Positions 56,354-64,000 of a stretch of DNA of 64,000 nucleotides are shown here, piece by piece (positions within the stretch are counted from its first letter, which is position 1; each line of letters starts with the position of its first letter). The notes beneath the pieces are model-generated. The model saw only the letters and a program-made list of their open reading frames with translations, did no database searches and was not told the origin of the DNA. The stretch comes from Roseovarius aestuarii. GTDB lineage: Bacteria > Pseudomonadota > Alphaproteobacteria > Rhodobacterales > Rhodobacteraceae. The translations under genes were made by a program, and so were the position numbers. The stretch lies in assembly GCF_019966515.1 (NCBI RefSeq), contig NZ_JAIMIB010000001.1, forward strand, positions 62,001 through 126,000, read 5' to 3'.

Positions 56354-56713
56354 TCACGCGATCATATCTTTATAAGCTGCCTCGTCCATCAGGGCATCCA
56401 GAACCGCCATATCAGCCAGTTTGATCTTGAAAAACCAAGCCGCACCGGTCGGATCTTCGTTCACCAGACTAGGCGCCTCCACCAGCGCTTCGTTCACAGC
56501 GACAATTTCACCATCATACATCGCCGAAATCTCACTCGCTGCCTTGACGCTTTCGATGACAACAATCTCGTCTCCCCGACTTACAAGCGTGCCCGGTTCC
56601 GGCAATTCGACAAAGACAACATCGCCCAATTGTTCAGTTGCGTGTTCTGTGATTCCGACAACCACGATATCGCCCTCAACCCTAAGCCAGTCATGTTCTT
56701 CGGTGTATTTCAT
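56354..56713 (-). CDS. gcvH: glycine cleavage system H protein-like lipoyl carrier
   Basis: The 119-residue protein has the H-protein fold: [33 protein letters not shown] and the lipoylation site [10 protein letters not shown] (Lys57), with the C-terminal [12 protein letters not shown]. It carries a lipoyl arm that is reduced and oxidised by partner enzymes. No gcvT, gcvP or lpd is nearby; instead it is the first gene of the gcvH-selA-selB-selC-selD run. The start was placed at ATG 56713, with only a weak purine stretch upstream. Confidence 0.88.
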   Translation of the reverse strand: MKYTEEHDWLRVEGDIVVVGITEHATEQLGDVVFVELPEPGTLVSRGDEIVVIESVKAASEISAMYDGEIVAVNEALVEAPSLVNEDPTGAAWFFKIKLADMAVLDALMDEAAYKDMIA

Positions 56714-56882
56714 CAGCTTATTTTCCCGTTGGGCGCACTTGCGTTGCACAGGTCTTGGCAACCTGCCCAGCATCTCAAGGGCACGAAATTCATGTATCGA
56801 AAGTCAAGATTGACCCGGCCTTCAACATTTAGGCAAGCAAAACTTGTTGACAGGTAGATTAAGTAATGCTGAAGATGACAAC

Positions 56883-57770
56883 ATGAATGCTCCTTTGATC
56901 CCCGGCTCGATGCGATTTGAGATTGACGTGTTGAAGACGTTCATCGCGGTGGCTGATACCGGTTCGGTCAAGCTCGCATCTGAACGTGTTGCGCGGTCGT
57001 CTGCGGCTGTGTCTATGCAAATGAAAAAGCTGGAACGGCTGATTGGTGCCCCTGTTTTCCAACGCTCTGACGGGGCCATGCGCCTATCTGCAGCCGGCGA
57101 ACGTTTAGTGCCTCATGCACACCGTATTGTGCAGGCGCACGATACAGCTGTCAGCGAACTGCACAGCCCGGATATCGAAGGGGAGGTGCGCGTCGGCATA
57201 TGCCTGGAGAATGCCGAGACCCGCATGCCCGAGATATTGGCCGGGTTTTCCAAAGCGCACTCGCGTGTCACCGTTGAAATAATTTCGGGTGACGCACAGG
57301 ATTTGGCTGCGATGCTGGCGAAAGAGGAACTTGACGTTGCGATTTTGACCATCGGCGGTGGCGCGCCACCAGACGAAAGAGATCGGCTGCTCCATGAGCA
57401 ACCTCTGGTTTGGGCTGCACATAAGAACGGACAGCGCAGCCAAGAACGTCCTTTGCGCTTGGCGGTTGCATCCGTTGGTTGCCCATGGCGTCTCGCGGCT
57501 CTCGATGCTCTGAAACGTGCTGGAATTCCCTATCGAATTGCCTATCTTTCAAATGTTTCAGAATCGCAGCTCGCAGCGATCCGGGCGGATCTTGCAGTGG
57601 CCGCACTACCGCTCAGCCGCATTACCAATTGCACCCAACCCATTTGTGTGAACGAGGACCTGCCCAAGCTTCCATACACGCAAATCGTGCTCCGAACCGC
57701 CGTCAATCCGGGCGAAAACGCAAGAGCTCTTGCAGCACAAGTTCTCTCGGCTTTCAATCGACCGCCTTAA
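56883..57770 (+). CDS. LysR family transcriptional regulator
   Basis: The 295-residue protein has the LysR winged helix at its N-terminus (LKTFIAVADTGSVKLASERVARSSAAVSMQMKKLERLIGAPVFQRS) and the type-2 periplasmic-binding effector domain (GEVRVGICLENAETRMPEILAGF). It is divergent from gcvH across 169 bases, the normal geometry for a LysR activator of the gcvH-sel operon. The effector is not known. ATG 56883 is preferred over an upstream in-frame TTG (56844). Confidence 0.9.
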   Translation: MNAPLIPGSMRFEIDVLKTFIAVADTGSVKLASERVARSSAAVSMQMKKLERLIGAPVFQRSDGAMRLSAAGERLVPHAHRIVQAHDTAVSELHSPDIEGEVRVGICLENAETRMPEILAGFSKAHSRVTVEIISGDAQDLAAMLAKEELDVAILTIGGGAPPDERDRLLHEQPLVWAAHKNGQRSQERPLRLAVASVGCPWRLAALDALKRAGIPYRIAYLSNVSESQLAAIRADLAVAALPLSRITNCTQPICVNEDLPKLPYTQIVLRTAVNPGENARALAAQVLSAFNRPP

Positions 57771-58101
57771 GCGACGGCACTTGGGCGAGATGTCGATGCT
57801 GCGGCCCCTACGAATAAGCGACCCCCAAAAGGCTGCTTTGAAGCGGATTTCTACCATTCATGCACTCTGCAGAATCGGTCGGTTTGGGCTCGTAGCAGTC
57901 GTCGGAGCAACCGCAGCATCATACTGGCGGGTCCAGATCGCGGAGATGAGGCCGGCCCTTAGCGGCCACACAGCCTAGTTTCTCAATGCTGCGGTAGCAG
58001 CCAGCAACTCAGACATTCACGGCACCCGTAATGCTACTGCGCAGTCGAGGCCGTAAGCGCGGTTTCAGCCCGCGATGTCGCGGGTTAATAGCATTGCAGC
58101 C
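57771..58101. other. 331-bp region without a gene, boundary of accessory DNA
   Basis: No frame here looks like a protein. The segment contains repeated GCTGCGGTAGC- and CTCGTAGCAG-like units of the kind found in roseobacter intergenic DNA. A short palindrome (CCCGCG/CGCGGG with a 4-base loop, 58069-58084) lies just after the 3' end of the PIN-like gene and may terminate it. To the right the base composition drops. Confidence 0.5.
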
Positions 58102-58992
58102 CTAAACCTCCAGAACCTTGTCCGCGAACTTCTTTAGGGTCCATGTCTCAAATGGAACCCCAACTATCGCATTGGCCTCTGCAACGAGAATAGGATGCGT
58201 CGAACCCGGGCGACCCCAGTCAGGCTTGGAATCATTTGTCAAAAGAATCGCTTTGTCGAAAACTTCCCCAGCACTCTGAGCTTGCTTAAGCCCCAAGAGG
58301 AAGTCGACCCATACAAAGAAGTCACCATCTCCCGGATCTCTGAATCCAGGTGGGGTTTTCGTCATTTGCCTTTGTTCAGCTAAAGGACGGAAGGACGTTC
58401 TCGGGGCAAAGGGAACGCGAGCTTTCGACTGAAGCGCATTCAAAAGACTCAGCGTTTTCCTCACTGTGGCTTCACTATAAACTGTCCCATGGTCATCGCG
58501 AAAGGAATCCAGAGCAGTCTGAAGCGAGTTCCTCAGATCACTAAAGTCACTGTCGAGTCTGTCGAGGTCCTTATTGAAGCGATCAAAGCTGCCAGCCAGG
58601 GTCTTTGCAACGGTGTCAACTGCACTTAACTCGTTGTTCCAGAACTCTTGTATAGTCTGTCCTGGAAGAATGAGAGGGCAGCTATGTGTTGCACCGAAGT
58701 AGTCGATCAAATCTTCACCCTTGGGGTGATTGGCGATCCTTAAGAAGGCGCTAGAGTCAATCCCGATTGCTGCATTCTGAAATGTGTCGCTTTGGTTTCC
58801 ACCATCAATGGCGTCGATCAACGCCGGTAAGGCATCAATCGAAATCTCTCGATTCAGCTTAGCTTTGATTTCTTCTAGGAGAGCAAGATCCATTTCGTTG
58901 ACCAAACCAGCGCTAGTCTCAATACCAAATTTCTGCAGCAGCTTCGGCCAAATCTCTTCCAATCTGTTCCACATTGTTTGGCGTCCAATCAT
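58102..58992 (-). CDS. PIN-like domain protein (PIN_8/DUF4935 type)
   Basis: The 296-residue protein has acidic motifs of a PIN-like nuclease: IGIDSSAFLRI (Asp79), FRDPGDGDFFVWVDFLLGLK and the late LLTNDSKPDWGRPG. A coiled, helical insert lies between them (AGSFDRFNKDLDRLDSDFSDLRNSL). This arrangement matches the PIN_8 group found in defence gene pairs. Its start lies 56-74 bases inside the end of the DUF262 gene (ATG 58974 is the alternative), so the two are co-translated. Nuclease activity is inferred from motif pattern alone. Confidence 0.75.
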   Translation of the reverse strand: MIGRQTMWNRLEEIWPKLLQKFGIETSAGLVNEMDLALLEEIKAKLNREISIDALPALIDAIDGGNQSDTFQNAAIGIDSSAFLRIANHPKGEDLIDYFGATHSCPLILPGQTIQEFWNNELSAVDTVAKTLAGSFDRFNKDLDRLDSDFSDLRNSLQTALDSFRDDHGTVYSEATVRKTLSLLNALQSKARVPFAPRTSFRPLAEQRQMTKTPPGFRDPGDGDFFVWVDFLLGLKQAQSAGEVFDKAILLTNDSKPDWGRPGSTHPILVAEANAIVGVPFETWTLKKFADKVLEV

Positions 58993-60541
58993 TGATCTCT
59001 GCTAGTTGGTTTAACCATTCACCCACACAAGCTTGACCAAACATGCTCTGCTTAAAACCTTCCCAATTTTCGGTAGCTTGCGGCGGGCGACGCTTTAGCT
59101 CGGATAGAAGAGTATTCCCGATGGTTGCTGCCCAGAAAGCTCCCTCTTCGTTAGGCATACCGTCCCATCCATCCGCATTGTTTCTGGGCCAAATGTGGTG
59201 AAGAGTACCATCAGGTTCTGGGGTTATGCTCTGCTGAATTATTGACCGACGCAAGAACGACAAAGTGTTCTTGTTTAATGAGCGTTGGCGCAACTTATCG
59301 ACGAATTCATCTCTTGTGGGATTGAGGTCTCTCAGGTCCGCTAACAACGGACTCCAGTCTTGGCCTGCATGTATTTTTTTGGCTACTTCAGCCAATCGCC
59401 TTTCGACATTGCCGGTACCCAAGTTCCCAACAACAATACGTCTTACAACTAGCTTTAATGTATTCTCAAGCCCCTCTTGACTGTTCTCCAGTGGGCTAGT
59501 TGCAAGCAGGATTGGTCTTACTGCAATGACGTTCAGAGCATTCAGCGCACCAAAGACTTTTAAATTTTCTTCACTTGCCGGGCCCGCTGATGAAGGGTCG
59601 ACCATCTGCAAGTATAAAGGAAGCTGCGATTGAAGTAGTTCCATTAGCTGGTCAGGGGTTGGAGGTATTTTCCCCTGCATTTTCTGCCTTTGGGCCAGAA
59701 ACTCGAAAAGGTCTTTGGGCAGAATATGCCCATTTTCAACCGTTACAGAATGTCGAATGAACTGCACAAATGTGTTCGAGGAACCCTCAGGCGAGAACTT
59801 TTTCGCCATAGTGCGCCACTGCTCATACCTTTTGACACGCTTGTTTGGGGCAGTTTGGCTCAATACAAAGTTCTTAAGTAGATCGGCAGTTGTAAGATCC
59901 TTGCCCCTTGTATTGATCACCTCAAAGACTTGATAGGCCGTAGCTGCATCAGGGTGGATAAAAACCGCAAAATAAACTCGGTTAGTCAGAAATTCCGCCC
60001 ACTTACCCAGCCTTTTGAACGGGTCGGGTGCTAGATCAGCTGCGAGTTTCTCACGGAGATACTTAAACGAACTTGCAATGCGAAATGAGACTGTTTCTTC
60101 ATCAATCAAATTTCCAGGCGTTTCGCCATTTTCAATTATGAACTGCAGCGTCTCATTGTCCTGAAGATCAGATAGGTGAACTCTAGGAGCCGTTTCGTCC
60201 GTGTCATAGTCAATCGACTTAAGAAACTCAGCTTGAATTCTATCCGCAAGCGCAGAACGCCCGCGATGAACCGCTTCAAAGTACAGCGCTGTCGCTAACA
60301 AGGTCAGTGTGACAATGCGTTGTTGCCCGTCGACCACGTGCTTGCGCTGTTCTTCATTTGTGAGAATAACGAGACCCAAAAAATAGGACTCCACATCGAG
60401 GCTCTTGCTCAGGTCCTGCCAAAAATCAGCAACTTCGTCGTCTTGCCACGAATACTCACGTTGGTACTGAGGAATCTCAAAAGTCGTGTTAGAAAACAAT
60501 GCTCCAACTGAGCTTGCATCCGCGTTCAATGGGTTGGTCAC
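58919..60541 (-). CDS. DUF262 (GmrSD/SspE-type) protein with DUF1524-like C-terminus
   Basis: The 540-residue protein has the DUF262 N-terminus: IPQYQREYSWQDDEVADFW and the nucleotide-binding HVVDGQQRIVTLTLLA (DGQQR). The C-terminus has an HNH-like LHHIWPRNNADGW followed by IGNTLLSELKRRP, as in DUF1524 domains. GmrSD, SspE and BrxU proteins of this architecture are NTP-dependent nucleases that restrict modified or phosphorothioated phage DNA. It starts with GTG 60541. The downstream PIN-like gene overlaps its 3' end. The two form a candidate two-gene defence system. Confidence 0.85.
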   Translation of the reverse strand: MTNPLNADASSVGALFSNTTFEIPQYQREYSWQDDEVADFWQDLSKSLDVESYFLGLVILTNEEQRKHVVDGQQRIVTLTLLATALYFEAVHRGRSALADRIQAEFLKSIDYDTDETAPRVHLSDLQDNETLQFIIENGETPGNLIDEETVSFRIASSFKYLREKLAADLAPDPFKRLGKWAEFLTNRVYFAVFIHPDAATAYQVFEVINTRGKDLTTADLLKNFVLSQTAPNKRVKRYEQWRTMAKKFSPEGSSNTFVQFIRHSVTVENGHILPKDLFEFLAQRQKMQGKIPPTPDQLMELLQSQLPLYLQMVDPSSAGPASEENLKVFGALNALNVIAVRPILLATSPLENSQEGLENTLKLVVRRIVVGNLGTGNVERRLAEVAKKIHAGQDWSPLLADLRDLNPTRDEFVDKLRQRSLNKNTLSFLRRSIIQQSITPEPDGTLHHIWPRNNADGWDGMPNEEGAFWAATIGNTLLSELKRRPPQATENWEGFKQSMFGQACVGEWLNQLAEINDWTPNNVEQIGRDLAEAAAEIWY

Positions 60542-60892
60542 GGCAAAACTCCCTGTATAAAGTAGCGACCCTTCTTTAAATGCAGCCTGACTACTCGTGC
60601 CGGGTTAACTATTGCCAATTTTCTTGGCAGACGAAAGCACTGAATGGACAACAATTCACCTAGCGACAAGTTCTGCAATCCTCGCGCTGCCATAAAGCTT
60701 CCTAACAGAAAATGCCTGATGAATGGCTGGTTTAATGAAATACTAGCTTTGCTGTTGCGCCCGCAGCGAATGGCTCCTTCCCGCCCGAGATACCAGATCA
60801 CCATGCCCGCTTCGGGTCGAAGACTGGTTACGAGCACTTAGAACGAAAACAGCAATTCTGGCCCTATTTAGTGGACCATCGGTGCCTGATTG
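60542..60892. other. 351-bp region between the DUF262 gene and the terminase-like gene
   Basis: The promoter of the DUF262 operon should be here. A minus-strand frame of 99 codons ends overlapping the DUF262 GTG by four bases, but its sequence (AGMVIWYLGREGAIRCGRNS) reads like translated roseobacter intergenic repeat DNA (GGAGCCATTCGCTGCGG in plus complement) rather than a gene. No other feature was recognised. Confidence 0.45.
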
Positions 60893-61462
60893 TTAAGTCG
60901 GAGTCGACCAACTTTCTGCTAGCTCAGATTTTCCTTTATTCAAAAAAATCTTCAGTCGCTCGACGATTTCAGAATTCGTTATACGGTTTGGCTTAAATGA
61001 CTGCTCATCCAAATTTGCGTGCCTCCTCTTTGCCGAATTTCCGAGCTCACGATTGATAATTCTCGCGTTGAGCAAACCGGCCGCTGCACCTTCGAACTTC
61101 TGGCACCATATAACAGTTTCCACGCGCGCGATGATCTCCGATAAATCGGTGCGCTTCTTCCGCCATTCAACCCAGGTGCCGTTTGTAATTCCAAGAAAGT
61201 TGCAAAGCCCAAGAATGGTCATTGCCCGCATCTTTGCAATTTCCACCGTGACGACCTTGCCTTTGATGACGAATGTTTTGTGTTTGCGCAGCGGATTGTC
61301 TTCGACCCAATGGAAGTACGCGCAGCAGGCATTCCAGAGCTGCTCGGGGTCGTTGAACAGTGGCGGTCGCCCATGGGCTTCGCGTGCTTGCCAGAAGCGA
61401 TTACCCTCACCAAAGCGGCCATCGGGACTTCGGCAACTCGGTTGAGCTATTGCATCTGGCAT
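60893..61462 (-). CDS. phage terminase small subunit / DNA-packaging protein gp3-like
   Basis: The 189-residue basic protein resembles P22-type small terminase proteins. It has GRPPLFNDPEQLWNACCAYFHWVEDNPL, then KHKTFVIKGKVVTVEIAKMRAMTILGLCNFLGITNGTWVEWRKKR (helix-turn-helix-like), and FEGAAAGLLNARIINRELG near the end. Such proteins recognise the packaging site of phage DNA. No large terminase or structural genes follow in the window, so the element may be a satellite or a prophage remnant. Confidence 0.75.
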   Translation of the reverse strand: MPDAIAQPSCRSPDGRFGEGNRFWQAREAHGRPPLFNDPEQLWNACCAYFHWVEDNPLRKHKTFVIKGKVVTVEIAKMRAMTILGLCNFLGITNGTWVEWRKKRTDLSEIIARVETVIWCQKFEGAAAGLLNARIINRELGNSAKRRHANLDEQSFKPNRITNSEIVERLKIFLNKGKSELAESWSTPT

Positions 61463-61701
61463 CGTTGCCTAAGCTCCTATGCTTATAGAAAAACGGTTGC
61501 AATACGCTATCGTAGAAAAGCCATTTCTGCAAAGTTAGCGTAGCTGGCATGAAGCGCATCATTACGAATTCAGAGTCTGAGAAAATTCGTCAGATGACTG
61601 CTTTGAGCCCGAAGCCGACACCGTTTTGGTTTAATGACGCCGTAGCACCACTTTCCCACTGCAGCCGAAGGCCGTCAGCTGTTTCCTCAACTCATGATCA
61701 A

Positions 61702-62088
61702 TCATAGCTTTTGACAGGTGCCGACTTTTATCACTGCATCACTGGGCACGCCTATAACTGAGCCGGTGAAAATCGTTGTTTGGAAAGCAAGGGTGTGTAG
61801 GGATACCCATGTCATCCCGTTCACGACATCACCGCACAGAAGTGTTTGTCCTTGTGGCTTGCAATAGCTTCCACCTTCTTCCCCAATATCTCTAATCGCG
61901 TATTCAAATTCTGAACCATCATCTGCCGAATAGATCACTTGATCGGGTTCAAGCTTAAAACTGGAAGGTTCCATTCCTGTTTCACTGATGTCGATGCCTA
62001 CAGCTTCGGTAGCCGTACAAAGATAGGTTTCTCCAGAGGCCGATCCTGCGATCAGTGCGGCGGATAGCGCGACCGAGGTCAGTTTCAT
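61702..62088 (-). CDS. small secreted protein of unknown function
   Basis: The 128-residue protein has a clear signal peptide (LTSVALSAALIAGSASG, cut near residue 19) and four cysteines in the mature part (YLC, SYC, LLC, GTC), which could form disulfides in the periplasm. No family was recognised. It lies between terminase-like and primase-like genes, separated from both by about 240-bp gaps, and may be a cargo gene. Confidence 0.65.
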   Translation of the reverse strand: MKLTSVALSAALIAGSASGETYLCTATEAVGIDISETGMEPSSFKLEPDQVIYSADDGSEFEYAIRDIGEEGGSYCKPQGQTLLCGDVVNGMTWVSLHTLAFQTTIFTGSVIGVPSDAVIKVGTCQKL

Positions 62089-62341
62089 GTTACGTCCTTT
62101 CGTTTACCACAATTTGAACATGCACACTGTCGGCTAGAATTGAAACTCCCAGACAATTAGTTCTCGGGGAAATTAGACCATCGTTTCCAACAGTTTTGAA
62201 CGGCAGCTATGTCCGCAGAGCGGTCATTGGGCCTACAAGAACGCCATGCAGTGTTTTAGTTGCTCCGGGCCCTTTTTAGATAGCTGGGCTTCCTCAGTAT
62301 GCAAATTCCTGTTCGACCAGAACTGGTCAACATAAGTAACT

Positions 62342-63469
62342 TTAAACCCCCTCCTTCCTTCCCCCCTCTCCCTTAGCAACGTGCAATTCAGAAACATTTT
62401 CCGTCAACGAAGTTCTCAACCGCTTCAATCTATATGTACGGGGTTTATTGCCCGCACGATGCTTTGTAGCCACTTCTAAGAGACCAACGCTCTCAAGTGC
62501 GTTCCGAGCTTTGTAAAAACGATCGCGGGACAAATCAGTGTACCCGGCGCATTTCATTTTCTCCCATTGCAGCGGAAATGTCCGAGCGGGGATGTGCCCG
62601 TGCTGATCCTGCAATGTCACGAGCAATGCAATGGCGTCTGATGCCTTCGGGAGGGGACGCAAGGCATCCAAAGCCTCGCGATGCACTCGAAACTCACTGT
62701 TGCGCCCGTGGTACACTTTATTCTCCAATCTCTTCGACCATGCCCAAGCCGCAATTTTCTCAACCTCGGCATCTGACACAGTTTCAGGGTGCTCGCATTC
62801 CTCATCCCGAATGTAGTTGAGGTTGCTGACCAATTCGTCTTGGTTAATCACATATTCGACCATCTTAATGGCGTTGGTGGTTAGGAAATTGTTCCGGCTG
62901 CCGTCTTGGGTGCGATTAGAACCGCGATTTTTCGCCACCCGGATTGAATTGGCTTCCGTCCTTACCAACAATCTCAATTCAGGAAGCTCATTTGTGCCGA
63001 GCGTACCTTCGACAGGTATGTAATGGCCACCATCGGACCTAACAGACCCGGGCCCCACGATGTAACTCGACGGACCGCGCTTAATATCGACAAGCAAGCC
63101 TTCGGCCCGCAGGTTGGGAATACTGCGATCAGTTGATCGGTAGTAGAGATGGTGCCCCCTGGCCGTGCGAACATGAACAGGAGAAACGCCGAAGCGCTCT
63201 TCCATTTCTTGGACCAACGAAGGGGAGTCGTCATCGCAGTCAACGACTGCCAATCCGTCGAGAAGAATGCCATAGCACGTTGAACCTGCGCGGTGCATTG
63301 GGGCGAGAACGCGATTTAGTGGCAAGCGCGGCTTACCCGCGAATTTTACCAAGGGCGATTTGCCATCTCGCCCTCCTCCAAGAGGGATAAGGCTAAAACC
63401 CAACACATACAAACGTGCAATCTCATCGTTCGGTATAAGTGGACTGTTTGGTTTTCTGGTTGTCGTCAT
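62342..63469 (-). CDS. bifunctional primase/polymerase (Prim-Pol) domain replication protein
   Basis: The 375-residue protein has an N-terminal Prim-Pol domain: FSLIPLGGGRDGKSPLVKFAG, the catalytic GLAVVDCDDDSP (Asp pair), TARGHHLYYR and VDIKRGPSSYIVGPGSV. The C-terminal part contains a winged-helix-like region (FYKARNALESVGLLEV) and a basic tail. There is no helicase domain. Proteins of this kind initiate replication of plasmids, integrative elements and phage satellites. Its start overlaps the stop of the upstream small gene by four bases. Confidence 0.85.
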   Translation of the reverse strand: MTTTRKPNSPLIPNDEIARLYVLGFSLIPLGGGRDGKSPLVKFAGKPRLPLNRVLAPMHRAGSTCYGILLDGLAVVDCDDDSPSLVQEMEERFGVSPVHVRTARGHHLYYRSTDRSIPNLRAEGLLVDIKRGPSSYIVGPGSVRSDGGHYIPVEGTLGTNELPELRLLVRTEANSIRVAKNRGSNRTQDGSRNNFLTTNAIKMVEYVINQDELVSNLNYIRDEECEHPETVSDAEVEKIAAWAWSKRLENKVYHGRNSEFRVHREALDALRPLPKASDAIALLVTLQDQHGHIPARTFPLQWEKMKCAGYTDLSRDRFYKARNALESVGLLEVATKHRAGNKPRTYRLKRLRTSLTENVSELHVAKGEGGRKEGV

Positions 63470-63768
63470 TCTGCGCCCTCCTGAGATGAGTGCTCAAGGG
63501 ATCCAGTCTGCCAATTTGGCGAATACAGCCGCGCCTGGTCGGGCAAGGCCTCCAATTCGGGCGGTACGACGCTTTCAGAGCCTCGCCACAGGTGGATCAG
63601 ACCTTCTCGGGTGGCGCAGTACCCAAACGCATCCCATCTTCCTCCACCAGAAATTCTCTGGCTTTGGATGATGTACTGGATGCCATCACGGCAGATGATG
63701 ACTCGGTGTGATCCGCGTCGAACGATTTCGCCGTGATAGCTGTCCGATGTTTCATGCTGCTCAGACAT
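63466..63768 (-). CDS. small protein of unknown function upstream of the primase gene
   Basis: The 100-residue protein (start ATG 63768) contains EIVRRGSHRVIICRDGIQYIIQSQR, a small beta-rich fold, and a hydrophilic C-terminus. No family was recognised. Both ends overlap neighbours: its stop overlaps the primase start by four bases and its start overlaps the preceding small frame by eight. Such packing is typical of the replication block of integrative elements. Confidence 0.65.
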   Translation of the reverse strand: MSEQHETSDSYHGEIVRRGSHRVIICRDGIQYIIQSQRISGGGRWDAFGYCATREGLIHLWRGSESVVPPELEALPDQARLYSPNWQTGSLEHSSQEGAE

Positions 63769-63925
63769 TGCGGGCCTCACCGAATGGGAGGCGAACAATG
63801 CCGTGCGTTGTAGCAGAGTCGCTGGTCTGGAAGATAGGTTGGTGAGTTTGGGAGCCTGTTGTGTTTGCCAAACTGTTGAAGGGTATGGTTTTGGCCGAAT
63901 TGTTCGATGACTTGGTACTTTTCAT
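63761..63925 (-). CDS. possible small ORF (54 residues) ahead of the replication block
   Basis: A Ser/Thr/Asn-rich 54-residue frame (ending HGIVRLPFGEARNV) overlaps the next gene's ATG by eight bases, which favours translation. Another frame covers the same bases, and no family or ribosome site is convincing. It could belong to a longer gene starting beyond 63982. Confidence 0.35.
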   Translation of the reverse strand: MKSTKSSNNSAKTIPFNSLANTTGSQTHQPIFQTSDSATTHGIVRLPFGEARNV

Positions 63926-64000
63926 CCCGCTCAATCCTTCTTGCAGGACATGCGCAGAAACAGTACTCTCGGTGCACCACACACCCTAAGAAAACGCCCC

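Noticed and set aside
60538..60837. 99-residue minus-strand frame overlapping the DUF262 start by four bases
   Set aside because: The overlap looks like coupling, but the sequence resembles translated intergenic repeat DNA and no ribosome site was found.
1..64000. CRISPR arrays, rRNA operons, complete insertion sequences
   Set aside because: No regularly spaced direct repeats, rRNA sequence or transposase gene was recognised in the window.

Overview
The window looks like chromosomal DNA of an alphaproteobacterium of the Rhodobacterales (Roseobacter group). Signs of this are a CarD regulator near a 7Fe ferredoxin, an RpoH sigma factor, MmcB, small proteins of the DUF6476 and DUF6324 type, an RskA-type anti-sigma factor, and a tRNA-His with A73 and no apparent G-1. 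Family names were recognised by eye from the sequence; no database search was run.

Layout. 1-10913: an M20 deacylase (cut by the left edge) diverges from a catabolic and uptake operon (Asp/Glu-racemase-like protein, PhyH dioxygenase, complete peptide-type ABC importer, formylglycine sulfatase/phosphonate monoester hydrolase). 11002-19853: a glycosyltransferase-like protein, MetY, a large one-pass membrane protein, a Kef-type antiporter and the cobalamin genes cobT/cobS. 20032-25076: a minus-strand run of TPR protein, SUV3-like helicase, S4 protein, fdxA and carD. 25147-35291: SCP2 and alpha/beta hydrolase, FAH protein, ligase-associated exonuclease plus ATP-dependent DNA ligase, PepF, rpoH, rluD. 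35306-41775: tRNA-His, mmcB, a structured RNA (probable 6S RNA), an ECF sigma/anti-sigma pair, a GbsR/MarR-type regulator with two matching palindromic operators, and a response regulator. 42012-47454: glmM and the glycerol genes glpK, glpD, glpR. 47631: elongator tRNA-Met, after which base composition and gene content become more accessory-like.

The most striking region is 49335-57770. It holds a complete selenocysteine system: selA, selB, the UGA-reading tRNA-Sec (selC) and an FAD-oxidoreductase-SelD fusion, all on the minus strand behind a gcvH gene, with a LysR regulator diverging from gcvH. Facing this operon is a glycine-reductase-B-like selenoprotein gene. An in-frame UGA splits it into two apparent ORFs, the UGA is followed at once by a hairpin, and decoding it as Sec creates a UxxC redox motif. 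No pyruvoyl or acetyl-phosphate-forming glycine reductase partner genes are present, so the selenoprotein probably does something other than Stickland glycine reduction.

The right end (57771-64000) is an accessory element: an overlapping DUF262 nuclease/NTPase plus PIN-like nuclease pair (candidate defence module), a phage-type small terminase, a secreted small protein, and a primase-polymerase gene with two small overlapping upstream ORFs. No integrase or second attachment site is visible inside the window.
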